Source: Elysia marginata
Taxonomy: Eukaryota > Mollusca > Gastropoda > Plakobranchidae
Assembly: GCA_019649035.1 (NCBI GenBank)
Contig: BMAT01007981.1
Location: 498,740-527,532 of the forward strand
Length of the DNA stretch: 28,793 nucleotides
Direction of reading: 5' to 3'
Made by a program: the position numbers and the translations under genes
The notes under the pieces: generated by a model
Database searches by the model: none
Seen by the model: the letters and a program-made list of their open reading frames with translations, nothing else
Told to the model about the DNA's origin: nothing
Shown here: piece by piece, positions 11,842-21,200 of the stretch
Layout: every line of letters begins with the position of its first letter
Numbering within the stretch: position 1 is the first letter of the stretch

Positions 11842-13149
11842 GCTATCTGGGTGGATGGGTTGCTGGAAAGGTATAGAATCGAGAGATAAAGACATATACA
11901 GATTCTGTAGAGGATGCGGGATGAGTAAACAGAGAAAGTGAATAATAATGAATACGCACAAAAGATAAGGCAAAAGAATGGAGGGGGTGTCACCATCGGA
12001 ACCTTTTTATTTAAACATTTGAGCATTTGACCGACTTCAGAACACCGATTCTTTACACATTCTGGTAAAAACAAAAAAGAGATAGGACGTAAAGGGCCTA
12101 TCATGACAATAATGAATAATAGATAATCCTGGTTAGATTACTAGCCGCAAACCAAACATAAAACAAAAAAAAATGGGTCAAAGTGGAATTAAGCCACATT
12201 AGCAAAACAGATTTGAAGTCACGATCTCACATTGCAAGTCTGTAAAAGGAGTATCAAGGATCGCCATGCAAACTTACGATTAGTGTCTGTGTACTGTCTA
12301 CTGGTAGAGCATAACATACTTTTTATTACACAATTCCAACTTTAACGATTTTTTTATTCTCTACGACAACATCACTGTTCACATTTAGTTTAGAATCAGA
12401 TAAGAATATTGTTCTACTTTCCATTTTTAACCTTGACCTAGTTTCAAAATTTTTATGCCTGAGGTTGTCTTTGGCTAATAGAACAAAAGCGTTAAATTTA
12501 AAAGCAAGACAATCACGCACAAGCTTCACTGTTTATGTTCTGGTGAGCTTTGCTCCTTTAGTATGTTTGCTTTGTTTAAAAGAAAAAAACCAAACAGTTA
12601 AACAAGAAAAGAAGCGACGTTAAACGTCTTGGATGAAGTGTTCATTTGTCAAAGGCAATTGGAATGTCATTGTTTGTATTTTGCCATGGCAACAACAAAT
12701 TTATTAAATATTGAAAAAGTATTTCTATTTTTTTCGCGACTTGTTTTTATTAAAGTTTTTCTGATTGTTTTATATTAGATTACGTTAAGGCTTCATTATG
12801 TAAAAGTTTTCTGAAAAAGGGGAATTTAATATTCAATAAATTTCAATATGTAAACTTCTCAAAGAGGCCGCTTTAAAATTGGTTTTCAAGACCTTGTTCC
12901 CCACAACAGGAAAGAATCAATAGCTTTAAGGAAATGTACATGATTGTGAGAACAAGACCACAGTGCTTATTTTTATCCTTACTCACTTGAAATTTTGAAA
13001 GAATCTGACAAAAACTGTAAGATCTTTTAGGTGTTTGTGCAGAAAATTGATATTTTGAAAAAGAACACTGGTTAACGAATCTTATTTAAAATTTTTTACC
13101 AAAACTTATTGTGTAAGCCGTTTGAATACAATAAACTAATTCTTGCAAG
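11842..13149. other. Noncoding, nothing recognised
   Basis: Strongly AT-rich, with no motif-bearing frame on either strand and no repeat structure visible by eye. It precedes the truncated retrotransposon, so part of it could be unrecognisably diverged retrotransposon sequence. Confidence 0.4.
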
Positions 13150-13931
13150 AAAAGCCCTTATGTTATACGCTCTGAAGGCCCTTAGGGTTCCTTAATACCA
13201 AATATGACATTAAGACGTAAATTTGTAGCAATTTGAGAGTATTGTTGAGAGTATTCTTACCTTCAATATTGTCACATATTATGGCCACCTCACAGTTAAA
13301 CAAAAGAACAGGTTGAATTAAATTTTAAACATTGCCACCAAATTGACAAATTTAAAACAGAAGAGTCTTAATGATCTTTACCAGCAAACTGTAAGTAAAA
13401 AGAGCAGAAGCATAATAAAAGACCCTACCCACCCTTTACACTCATGTTTTGAGATAAATGCTTTCTGGCAAGAGATACAGAACACCAGCCTTCAAACGCC
13501 AGCTATACAACAAATCGTTTATACCGGCCGCAGTTAGATTTTTAAACTCACAAAAACTTTTATGATGTCATCAATCCCTGTGATCTATTAACTACTTAAT
13601 TATAATTTTCAACCGATTTATACAAAATTAATTCATTTTGATGTCAGCATCAATCTTTTAGGATCTATTTACCTCCTAGTTTATCCAAATTTAATAAATG
13701 TTATCACCAGAGTGCAATATTTTTGTAATATATTATGTTTACTACATGTATCTACTAAGAGACATAATGTGTATGTTTTTACTTATGTGTGGTATGTACA
13801 TTTTTACCTGATTGGTTTAATTTGTATTTTTCTATGTTAATTATATACTTTCCTGCTTTTTTAACGTGCTGAAAAGATAAGTTTCCAATGTATTTCTATA
13901 TATTTGGACAATAAACTATTCTTATTCTTAA
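13150..13931 (+). mobile_element. 5'-truncated non-LTR retrotransposon, 3' end
   Basis: The plus-strand frame carries the C-terminal tail seen after the reverse transcriptase domain in CR1/L2-like LINEs. FESIVESILTFNIV and YGHLTVKQKNRLN come first (13232-13315), then ILNIATKLTN and KSLNDLYQQ, and then DPTHPLHSCFEINAF, equivalent to the family's HPLHxEFxxLPSGRRYR. The frame stops at about 13537. Upstream the match fades near 13150 with in-frame stops (for example LN*ILN at 13316), so the copy is 5'-truncated and inactive. The AT-rich 3' UTR follows and ends in ACAATAAACTATTCTTATTCTTA, the short TTATTC-type tandem tail expected of target-primed insertion for these LINEs. The clade assignment is by remembered motif resemblance and not by search. 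Confidence 0.85.
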
Positions 13932-14606
13932 TTTCATTTCTCGCCCCGTAACTTCCTAAACAAGTGAAAGAGACATGCGCTAATGTTTGACATCCTTTTT
14001 TCATAAAAGTATTTAATGGTAACGGAGGTAATTAATCAAATACATTTTAAAGGACCTGACAGATCAACAAACTGATATTCAACAATTTGAGTATTTTCAA
14101 GAGAAAGAGATAAATCTCCTAATATGATGATTTAAAATGCTAGGAAAAAACAAATTAAACAGGAATGCACCACATCAGCTTTCTTCTGAGAACTCCCACG
14201 GTTATCGCCTAATTTGATCTTTTTGTTTTTCTACAGTGCACAAATAATAGGAAACATTTTTGTAAATTACAAGGATGTTAAAATGTATTCACATCTACGC
14301 TAAGAAGTGAAAGTGAATGATCAACATTAAAAAGTTTCCGAGTTCAAAGATTCTATAGACGTAAGAGAGGAGGAAAATCCTTTGGATTATTTATAACAAT
14401 AGAAGTCGCAGGAAATTTAATTTCTGCTTTCTTGATTTCAATTTGCATCTCTGGGGAGATCTTGGACTGGTGCATCCAATCTTATCCAGATGCTGTTACG
14501 CTGACCCATGACACTAATTGAAACGCGATGCATGGTGACGTCTATCTGTGCCCTGGTTGTATGCTTTTATTTCACGATGGGAGTGCTGGGCCAAAGCTCT
14601 GTAGTA
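13932..14606. other. Noncoding, nothing firm recognised
   Basis: AT-rich. It contains an acceptor-like sequence (TTTTTGTTTTTCTACAG, ending about 14237) followed by only 14 open codons. From 14508 a plus-strand frame begins MTLIETRCMVTSICALVVC and then enters the microsatellite, where it becomes poly-leucine. That frame is not supported as a gene. Confidence 0.4.
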
Positions 14607-14693
14607 GCACTGCTACTACTACCACGACTCCCGCTGCTGCTGCTGCTACTACTACTACTACTCCTACTACTACTAGTACTAGTACTGCAACTT

Positions 14694-14733
<40 letters not shown>

Positions 14734-14735
14734 AA
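14607..14735. repeat. (ACT)n / (GCT)n trinucleotide repeat
   Basis: The block consists of ACT/TAC units with an internal GCT block (about 14632-14647), CCT interruptions and an AGT inversion at 14673-14685. The 3' part, 14692-14733, is an almost pure run. Poly-Leu, poly-Thr, poly-Ser and poly-Val frames on both strands are repeat translations. If the exon at 15007-15160 is real, this repeat lies in the intron about 0.3 kb after its donor. Confidence 0.97.
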
Positions 14736-14796
14736 TTGTTAAATAGAGCATCACCTTCAATACAAACTAAGATCCTCAAGCAGTAAAAATCATCAG

Positions 14797-14834
14797 CAAC
14801 AACAATAACAACAACAACAACAACAACAACAAAA
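14797..14834. repeat. (AAC)n trinucleotide repeat
   Basis: About eleven AAC/CAA units with one AAT interruption. An ACC-rich stretch (CACCAACCACCACCACC) follows at about 14843-14861. Together with the ACT repeat this forms a compound microsatellite cluster. Confidence 0.95.
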
Positions 14835-15006
14835 CACTGATACCACCAACCACCACCACCATTATCATAAAAACCAAAAACTTTTCACTCATACAATCCC
14901 CACTACCAAGCCATTCTCTTCATCATTAAAAAAAATTAACCACACAAACGGAGCTTGACTTTTTTGTTATCTCCTGAAGCCCTAAATCTTGTCTGGAGGT
15001 ACTCAC

Positions 15007-15160
15007 CTTCACACTCATTGTCGAAATTGCGTTTGTGTGTAAAGAGTGCGGGTCTGTTGAGGGCGAGCCGCGAGAAGTCTATTTTAAGTCCTTGTGTGTA
15101 GATCACGACCACAGCTGCTAAGGTGACCAGACCAACCTCTAGCCGCAGGTACGGCGTCAT
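15007..15160 (-). CDS. Candidate (first?) coding exon with N-terminal hydrophobic segment
   Basis: On the minus strand a good 3' splice site (TGTTTTTCTGCGTGTTTCGTCCAG) ends at 15161 and is followed at once by ATG. Fifty-one codons remain open to a textbook donor, GAAG|GTGAGTACC, at 15006. The peptide starts MTPYLRLE and has a hydrophobic core (VGLVTLAAVVVIYTQG, residues 9-24). It continues LKIDFSRLALNRPALF and ends THKRNFDNECE plus one base. GC content and codon choice stand clearly above the AT-rich flanks. If the ATG is the start, the core would act as a signal peptide or signal anchor, and the KR at residues 43-44 would be a possible dibasic processing site. If the exon is internal, the core would be a transmembrane helix. 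I cannot name the family. Both splice phases are compatible with the exon candidates at 28549 (phase 0) and 10908. An unusual minisatellite lies directly upstream in the intron. Confidence 0.5.
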
Positions 15161-15173
15161 CTGGACGAAACAC

Positions 15174-15632
15174 GCAGAAAAACAAGACATAGTTAGCATA
15201 GTTTGGTTATTACGTCTTCTAGACAATACAGGCAGCCAACTAATGTATAATTAGCCTAATCTGGTTACTTGTTATAGGCAAGTAAACAAAGCATAGTTGA
15301 CCTAACTTGGGTACTTGTCATGGGCAGCAAAAAAAAGGTATGGTTATCATCTTGACAACACGGACAGCCGAACAAGTTGTATTTTGCAGAAATTTAGTTA
15401 CGTTATTTGGGCAGCAAAACAAGTTGCATTTAGCCTAATTTGGTTATGTGATATGGGCAGCAAATCAAGTTGTAGTTAGTCTAATTTGGTTATGTGATAT
15501 GGGCAGCAAATCAAGTTGCAGTTAGCCTAATTTGGTTATGTGATACGGCAGCAAAACAAGTTGTAGTTAGCCTAATTTGGTTAGGGCGGCAAAAAGATAA
15601 AATTAGCATAGTTTAAGCACGGCATTAGCTGG
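15174..15632. repeat. About 46-bp minisatellite abutting a splice acceptor
   Basis: Roughly nine imperfect tandem copies. The conserved start (G)GGCAGCAAA falls at 15230, 15276, 15322, 15362, 15409, 15455, 15501 and 15547. The spacings are mostly 45-47 bases, with one shortened copy of 40; the first unit, from about 15173, is about 58 bases. The consensus unit on the plus strand reads GCAGCAAAACAAGTTG, then TAGTTAGCCTAATTTGG, then TTATGTGATATGG. The three copies between 15409 and 15547 are nearly identical, while the outer copies are older. On the minus strand most units contain CTAAC or CTAAT and a T-rich stretch. The array starts only about 13 bases from the exon boundary at 15160. Confidence 0.93.
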
Positions 15633-15800
15633 GCAGTAATGCCTGGGACAATCAAAGTGCAGTACCCGCAGGGAAAAGTTATGGGAGATACTGCAAGCCC
15701 CTGGCACAAACTGTTGAAAAGTGGACCTGGGGCTTGGGCAAAATATCAAGGCAAATCTCATTTCTGATAGTTTCACTTTAGGTTTCATTTTGGGTGATGA

Positions 15801-15814
15801 GGGGGGGGGGGGGG
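15801..15814. repeat. Poly-G tract (14 G)
   Basis: An uninterrupted G run, unusual in this AT-rich window. Homopolymer length is prone to sequencing error. Open frames crossing it should not be trusted. Confidence 0.95.
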
Positions 15815-16639
15815 ATCTTCACAACAGAAAGTTCAAATTCTAGGCCCCTCCTGCAAATCAGTATATTAAAAGGTGCGCTCCTGTGATAGGCGAAAACACG
15901 GTACTTAGATTATGAAAATTAAGAGGAAGTTAAAAAGAGTTCATAGAAAAGAGATGGACGTTCAATGTCTTTACTATGAACGTTAGTATAGTTAAGTTAT
16001 TGTTTATTACAGCGCGCTTATGTATTGATCGCATCTCCTTTGACTCTCGTAGAAAGACTTTTTATACTCAGGCCAGCTCACAAAGACAACTCAAAATCAA
16101 AATAACTTGAATTGAACATACCAGAAACCATACCAGAAAATCGAGTACATTTGTTTCCGTCAGGTTTGAATGTTAAGAGTTAATGCGCCGCCTGAACATT
16201 CTACATGACTTTATAGAACGTGGACCCGAATGAGGCCAAGCAAAAAAAGTTGAGACAAGAAAATGACCGATGCCTTCTAGAATAGGGTGCTAAAATTTAA
16301 ACACTCTCTAGCTCCTAAAGCGTTAAGTCTTTCAAATGTTGTTGGTATTAAGAACACATAGTTTCACCAAATGAAAGGCAAAGACATAAGTTGAGAAACG
16401 AAGGGTGTGTTTATAGATAGGTAGACAGATAAAAGAATAGAAAGAAAATAAACGGGGTTACCTAAGTAGGCGGACATTCTAACTAAAGACAAAAGCTCGG
16501 TTAGGTTGATCGATACATACCTAATCACAATAAATAGGATAGACGGGTCCTTGAGAATCTTTAAACAAACCTGAGTAACCAGTGTTAAACAGCGGAAATC
16601 TCCGCACATGCCTAACGCTCAAGGGGAAGTGTTCGCATT

Positions 16640-16862
16640 AATAGAGACCTTTAGCACACGCACCGTGTCTCACTGCGCGTACGTGAAAATCGGGAAAGCA
16701 GATTGAGAAACTATAAAAATAATGAAATTAACTTCTAAAAATAGACCCACAGACGTTCTATTTTTAGAAACTGGTTTCATTATTTTTATAGTTTCTCAAT
16801 CTGCTTTCCCGATTTTCACGTACGCGTCTTGAGACACGGTGCGTGTGCTAAAGGTCTCTATT
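16640..16862. repeat. Near-perfect long inverted repeat, 106-bp arms
   Basis: The left arm at 16640-16745 begins AATAGAGACCTTTAGCACAC. The right arm at 16757-16862 ends with the reverse complement, GTGTGCTAAAGGTCTCTATT. Only 11 bases separate them. Differences are confined to about four bases near GTCTCACTGCGCG/CGCGTCTTGAGAC and a few near the inner part of the arms. I see no clear target-site duplication and no coding capacity. It resembles a foldback or MITE-type element, or a hairpin locus. The high arm identity implies recent origin or continuing correction between the arms. Confidence 0.97.
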
Positions 16863-17599
16863 GTATCAAAAAGTGGACCATTATTCTATCCCAGATGAAA
16901 AAAAATAACAGGTTATAGATCTAGCTCTCGTTTCAGGTTGTAAAAAATGGCGACACGTTTTTCACATTTGCGGAAGCGTTTCTCGGCACGATAATGCATT
17001 GACAAGGCGGCAGATCGCTGTTACATCTGCCGTGGTTAAGGAGAGGTGAAATGCCTTGGTTCCTAACAGCTGCTCATGATGTTTTTATTAAAGTTCTCTA
17101 CCTGAAGTATGTTAGTACTAAATGTTCTTAGGAAAACTTTCGTCTTTGTTAAAAGGATTTAAACCCTAGCAGCACTAAGATAATAATAATGGAGTTTAAT
17201 TTGTGAAAGCTTTAATGAGGCACTTTTAAATTACAAAAAACCTCAGCCCAAACCAAACCAAGCACACTAAAACAGAACGATAGCTTAAAAAGACCACTTA
17301 GTGTTAATCGTACAAATCAACACTTTAACGGGGTAGCCTACACATTTAAGGCGTATTGGATAAATACTTTGATAGAGATCAACGAAGTTCTTAAAAATAT
17401 ATAAATTTCCTGTGAAAAATATCTTCAATGCCCAAAGTATGAAGTAAATATTGTTTGATGTGCATAAGTTTACTGTTTCTAAGTGGACGTGACATTTCAT
17501 GTGGCACTTCAAACTGCTTTCCCCATCTCCTCCTCCCTCTTCTTGTTCTCGTTTTTATTACTGTTCGTTCTGCTTTATCCTCTTTTTCTTCTTTCACTG

Positions 17600-18235
17600 T
17601 AATCCTCGTCAGTCATGCACAGTATGGCTGCAGCCCTGACAAACTCGGTCTCATCCGCACGTCGGTCTGGGAGATTCTGTCGTGGAAACATTACTTTGAG
17701 CTATAATTGTGGAGCGGTGTCTGTGAAGGTGAACACAGTTCTGCAGAATACGAGGACTTTTGTCTTTATTTTTGTAAAGTGGATGATTGTCCTTCCACGT
17801 TTTCCCAGTTTTTGTGTTTATGATGGTTTTCATTGCCTGTTCCTTACGGATCCCTCTTTAGCTAGTTGATCAGCCATTTCATAGCCACAGATACTGCAGT
17901 GCCCAGGTATCCACTGCAGGACTATCTCTTGGGCTGGCATGTTTGGTTATGGGAGTACCTTTACTAGTTTATTATCTCCTACCTTTATGCTCTCTTCCAT
18001 GGACTGGAGAACTGGTTTCGCATGCGTTAGCAGCAACGTGTTGGAGTTGAACGTGTCTCTGTTTTTTCAGTTCTATTGCTGCTTCTGTTAACACTCAGTT
18101 CGGTAGTTAGTGGAATGTTGCCTGTTGGTATGGATGTAAATTTTGTTTGTTCGTCAAGCCATTCAATACGTACACCTCCTCCTCCTCTATCTGATGTGGT
18201 GCATTTTGGCAGATCCGTCTGAGTAGGCCTTAATC
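17600..18235 (-). mobile_element. Decayed non-LTR retrotransposon, RNase H domain
   Basis: Minus-strand frames give the ordered motifs of the RNase H domain at the C-terminus of jockey-like invertebrate retrotransposons. AYSDGSA (about 18210-18230) carries the first catalytic Asp. GGGGVRIEWLDEQTKF follows in a shifted frame. THAKPVLQSMEES stands in the place of the TDA-containing strand, so that Asp is lost. VLQWIPGHCSICGYE and MADQLAKEGS (about 17854-17920) carry the His and final Asp region. Farther on, TIINTKTGKTWKDNHPLY and a weak RLRTGHNR-like stretch continue the tail towards about 17600. Several frameshifts and stops (for example *RRRR after the first motif) make it a pseudogene. No reverse transcriptase domain is seen upstream, and no 3' tail was identified. 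Confidence 0.87.
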
Positions 18236-18239
18236 AAAG

Positions 18240-21200
18240 TTTCTGTTGGGTATCTCTACTGCAGCTCTTTTTGAACTCGCATGCGCTGAACAGTCAAGAA
18301 GCGCTCAAACTTCCCGTATAGGTTTCAGTCCAGTCAGTTTCCGCCTTTAAATTATTGACAAATTAGACTCTAGTGTCAAACATGCAGGTCGCGATAAGAA
18401 TAAGTGTCCCAATCTTAAGCTCATAAAACATTTAAAAACGGAGGGAAAAAGACGATTTGTATAATTTTTATACCATATACATGTAAGACCCCCCATAAGT
18501 CATGTAATCTGTAAGAATTACTCAAATGAGATTATTCTAGCCACCTTCTATACGATTCGAAGCAAGAGATTAAATGAGGATGACATTATTTCAAACATAT
18601 AGGGCCAAAATTTTCAGTAGTGAATATTTAAGTTTAGAATGAGCAAGGCTATAAAATATTCGTGCCCAAAATTTTCATCAGAAGTCAAATCATGATAAAG
18701 GTTTAAAAATATGGAAACTTTTTTCTAAGAACTAAGTAGAACAAATTCCAAAAACTGTGCTTCTATGCATGAAAGCAAGTGAGTAATATCCCATGGTTAG
18801 AACTTAGATCATGTTACAGCTCACCTTAACAAAAATATACTACATTCGGACTTGTATCCATTTAAATTCAAACTTAAAAGTATATTATTTTCAGAGGGAA
18901 GATCAAATTTATCATGATCGATATATTTATACTTTCATCAGTAAATAAAAAAGTTTCTTTATTAATTGAAATGGATGGGTAGAACAACGCAAATACAACG
19001 TATTGCGTAAGTAAAAGGCTTTCGAGAAAAATACAGGAAAATTAAATTTTAAGTTAAATGATTCACGAACGGATTTACCTTTGTGAAAGTAGCATTAGAG
19101 ATTGATTGTCATAAACTTCTCAAGACTTTTTATTGAATCACAGGAGTTCTATTACGCGGCAAATTTTTTATATAAAATTTTACAAGGCTTAGGCTTTATC
19201 GAATGCAGACTGAGATCTCTGCTGTAAGCACCGGAAGAATTCATTTATTGCAGGAGATTCATGTATATTGATTACGGCTATACAGCTGTGTAACATCGAG
19301 GGATGAAATGAAACATTCAGCCGAGAAACGAAGAAGGTCTCCTATTACGAGATATATTAGTCATGTTCTCACCTCAGCCTGCTCTTCCTGAACATTTTAC
19401 GATATAACATTCTGGTGGCGACTCTTGAGGAAGCATTTCCCTAAATCGATTTCTCTCTAGTAAAGTATCCTTAATTTCTGCCTCACAGCTAGACTTGACG
19501 TGCGGTTTTACGGTCACAATCGCACCATTACAGGCCATAAATGGTAGCAGGCGGATGTAGACTTAACCGGTGCTCGGCGCTTCCATAAGAAATAAATGAC
19601 TTTGAAGCGGACAGGCCAGAATGTGTTTGATGTCAGACTTTTACATTGGATAAGGTATGGTCCAACCAACAAAACTGAAAAGACTAATGCCCGCACGCAA
19701 GCTGTCTTACTGCGTCATTTGTCCAGCTGTCTGATTGAATTACGACCCAAGTATGGGAAATTACCATAAAGAAGCAAGCATCGTAGATCCTCGAGTCGTT
19801 AAGAATGCATGTAAATTAGGAATAGGTTAAGACCTAAGCCTTCTTAGTGATCAAGCCCAGTAGCGAGAAGTAAACAAATTTGAGCATTAATGCTCAATTG
19901 ACCTATCTTGTTTGAGTTTTCAGTAAAGTAAGAATAAAGTCGATCTCAACTTGAGCGGGCCGGCCCTCTAAAAATTTATTGAAGGATAACTATAGAGATT
20001 TTTGACATCTACTCACGATGGTATGATAGGCCTGTATTGCGGTGGCCTAGGTTAAGATCAAACGAGGAAGTTGATATAAAGCGTCAAATGATGTTTGACA
20101 GCATAGTGGATGGAAAAAGGTCGCAGTGAACAACATAAATGCATTGATTTGTTAAAACATAGTGAAATGGAGAGACGAGATACCCACCACTGTAGGTGAA
20201 TTAAATATAAATCTGAACTTTTGACATGGCGTGCTTAGAACATTACAAAAATCATAACACAACCTTCGAGTAAGCAACACTAAAGCTTAACTTTCCACAA
20301 ACAATATTTCTTCCCTTTATATTCTGATATAAAAATCTTGATGCTACATATTTCAACAACAGTTGCAGTCTTGTTTATTCTAGCACATACTTTGGAGTCT
20401 TAATTATCCCCAAAATTGACATTCTAATGAATCTCTCTCCAGGCCGCTGAAACAAGCAGGATGTTACTTTGACCAGCAAGTTAAATCGTTAAGTGTTAAC
20501 AGACCAACTAATGTGTTAATTGACACAATTAAAAAATTGATTATCTAAAAAAGCTTCTGACTGTAAACTTAGTTATGAAGCATTTATCTCATCCACGCCG
20601 ATCGAATACTCTTAAAAGTAAGATATGTTAAATGGAAGAATAAATAGCACAGCTATCATAGCAGGTCAGTATGTAAAACTGCTTATTTGAAATATGCTTC
20701 TCTACCGCTTCTGTTTGCTTTTCAAATCTCTTATTCGCACTGATGACTAAAAAAACTGACAATTCATGTGGAAGGAATCTTTAATCTCAGAGCTTTTAAA
20801 ATCAGTATAGATGGGTTACAATTAGAATAAAGTGTAAAAATAATGATTCGTTCAATTTATTTTCCACAAAACGCGCTTTAAAGATTAATTTTATTAAAGT
20901 TTGGTAAATAACAATGAAATCTAACACGCAAACAAAAACAACTAAAAGTGTGGCGGAGAGAAATGTCAAATATAAGAGTTTCAATTTATTTTCAGTAAAT
21001 CAACTCAAATATGAAAACAAATAAAAAACTGCACGGACTTCAATAAGTTTATCATTTCAAACAAATTATTGAATCACGTAGAGTGCTCACTTCATTTTGT
21101 TGAGGAAACACTTCTACGTTAGTTGATTCGGCGTCCTAATGGTCTCGTCGTTTATGATAGTCTTTTGCAGTTTAGAACACACCACTCAATGTAACTCGAT

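Noticed and set aside
14508-14786. Plus-strand frame beginning MTLIETRCMVTSIC with a signal-peptide-like start, and the overlapping Thr/Ala-rich mucin-like frame
   Set aside because: Most of each product is encoded by the ACT repeat in different frames, and no splice or homology evidence supports the short non-repeat part.
16364-16609. 81-codon minus-strand hydrophobic frame (MCGDFRCLTLVTQVC...) with donors GTTTGT and GTATGT inside
   Set aside because: The hydrophobic composition is typical of AT-rich chance frames, the donors would cut the frame in the middle, and part of it reads a GATA-like stretch.
20443-20550. Possible plus-strand terminal exon after CTAATGAATCTCTCTCCAG (PLKQAGCYFDQQVKSLSVN...)
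   Set aside because: Only 37 codons and no partner exon or motif. Same level of chance as the case at 5401.
21063-21130. Imperfect inverted repeat around CACGTAGAGTG and CACTTCTACG
   Set aside because: The arms are short and interrupted. Not distinguishable from chance by eye.
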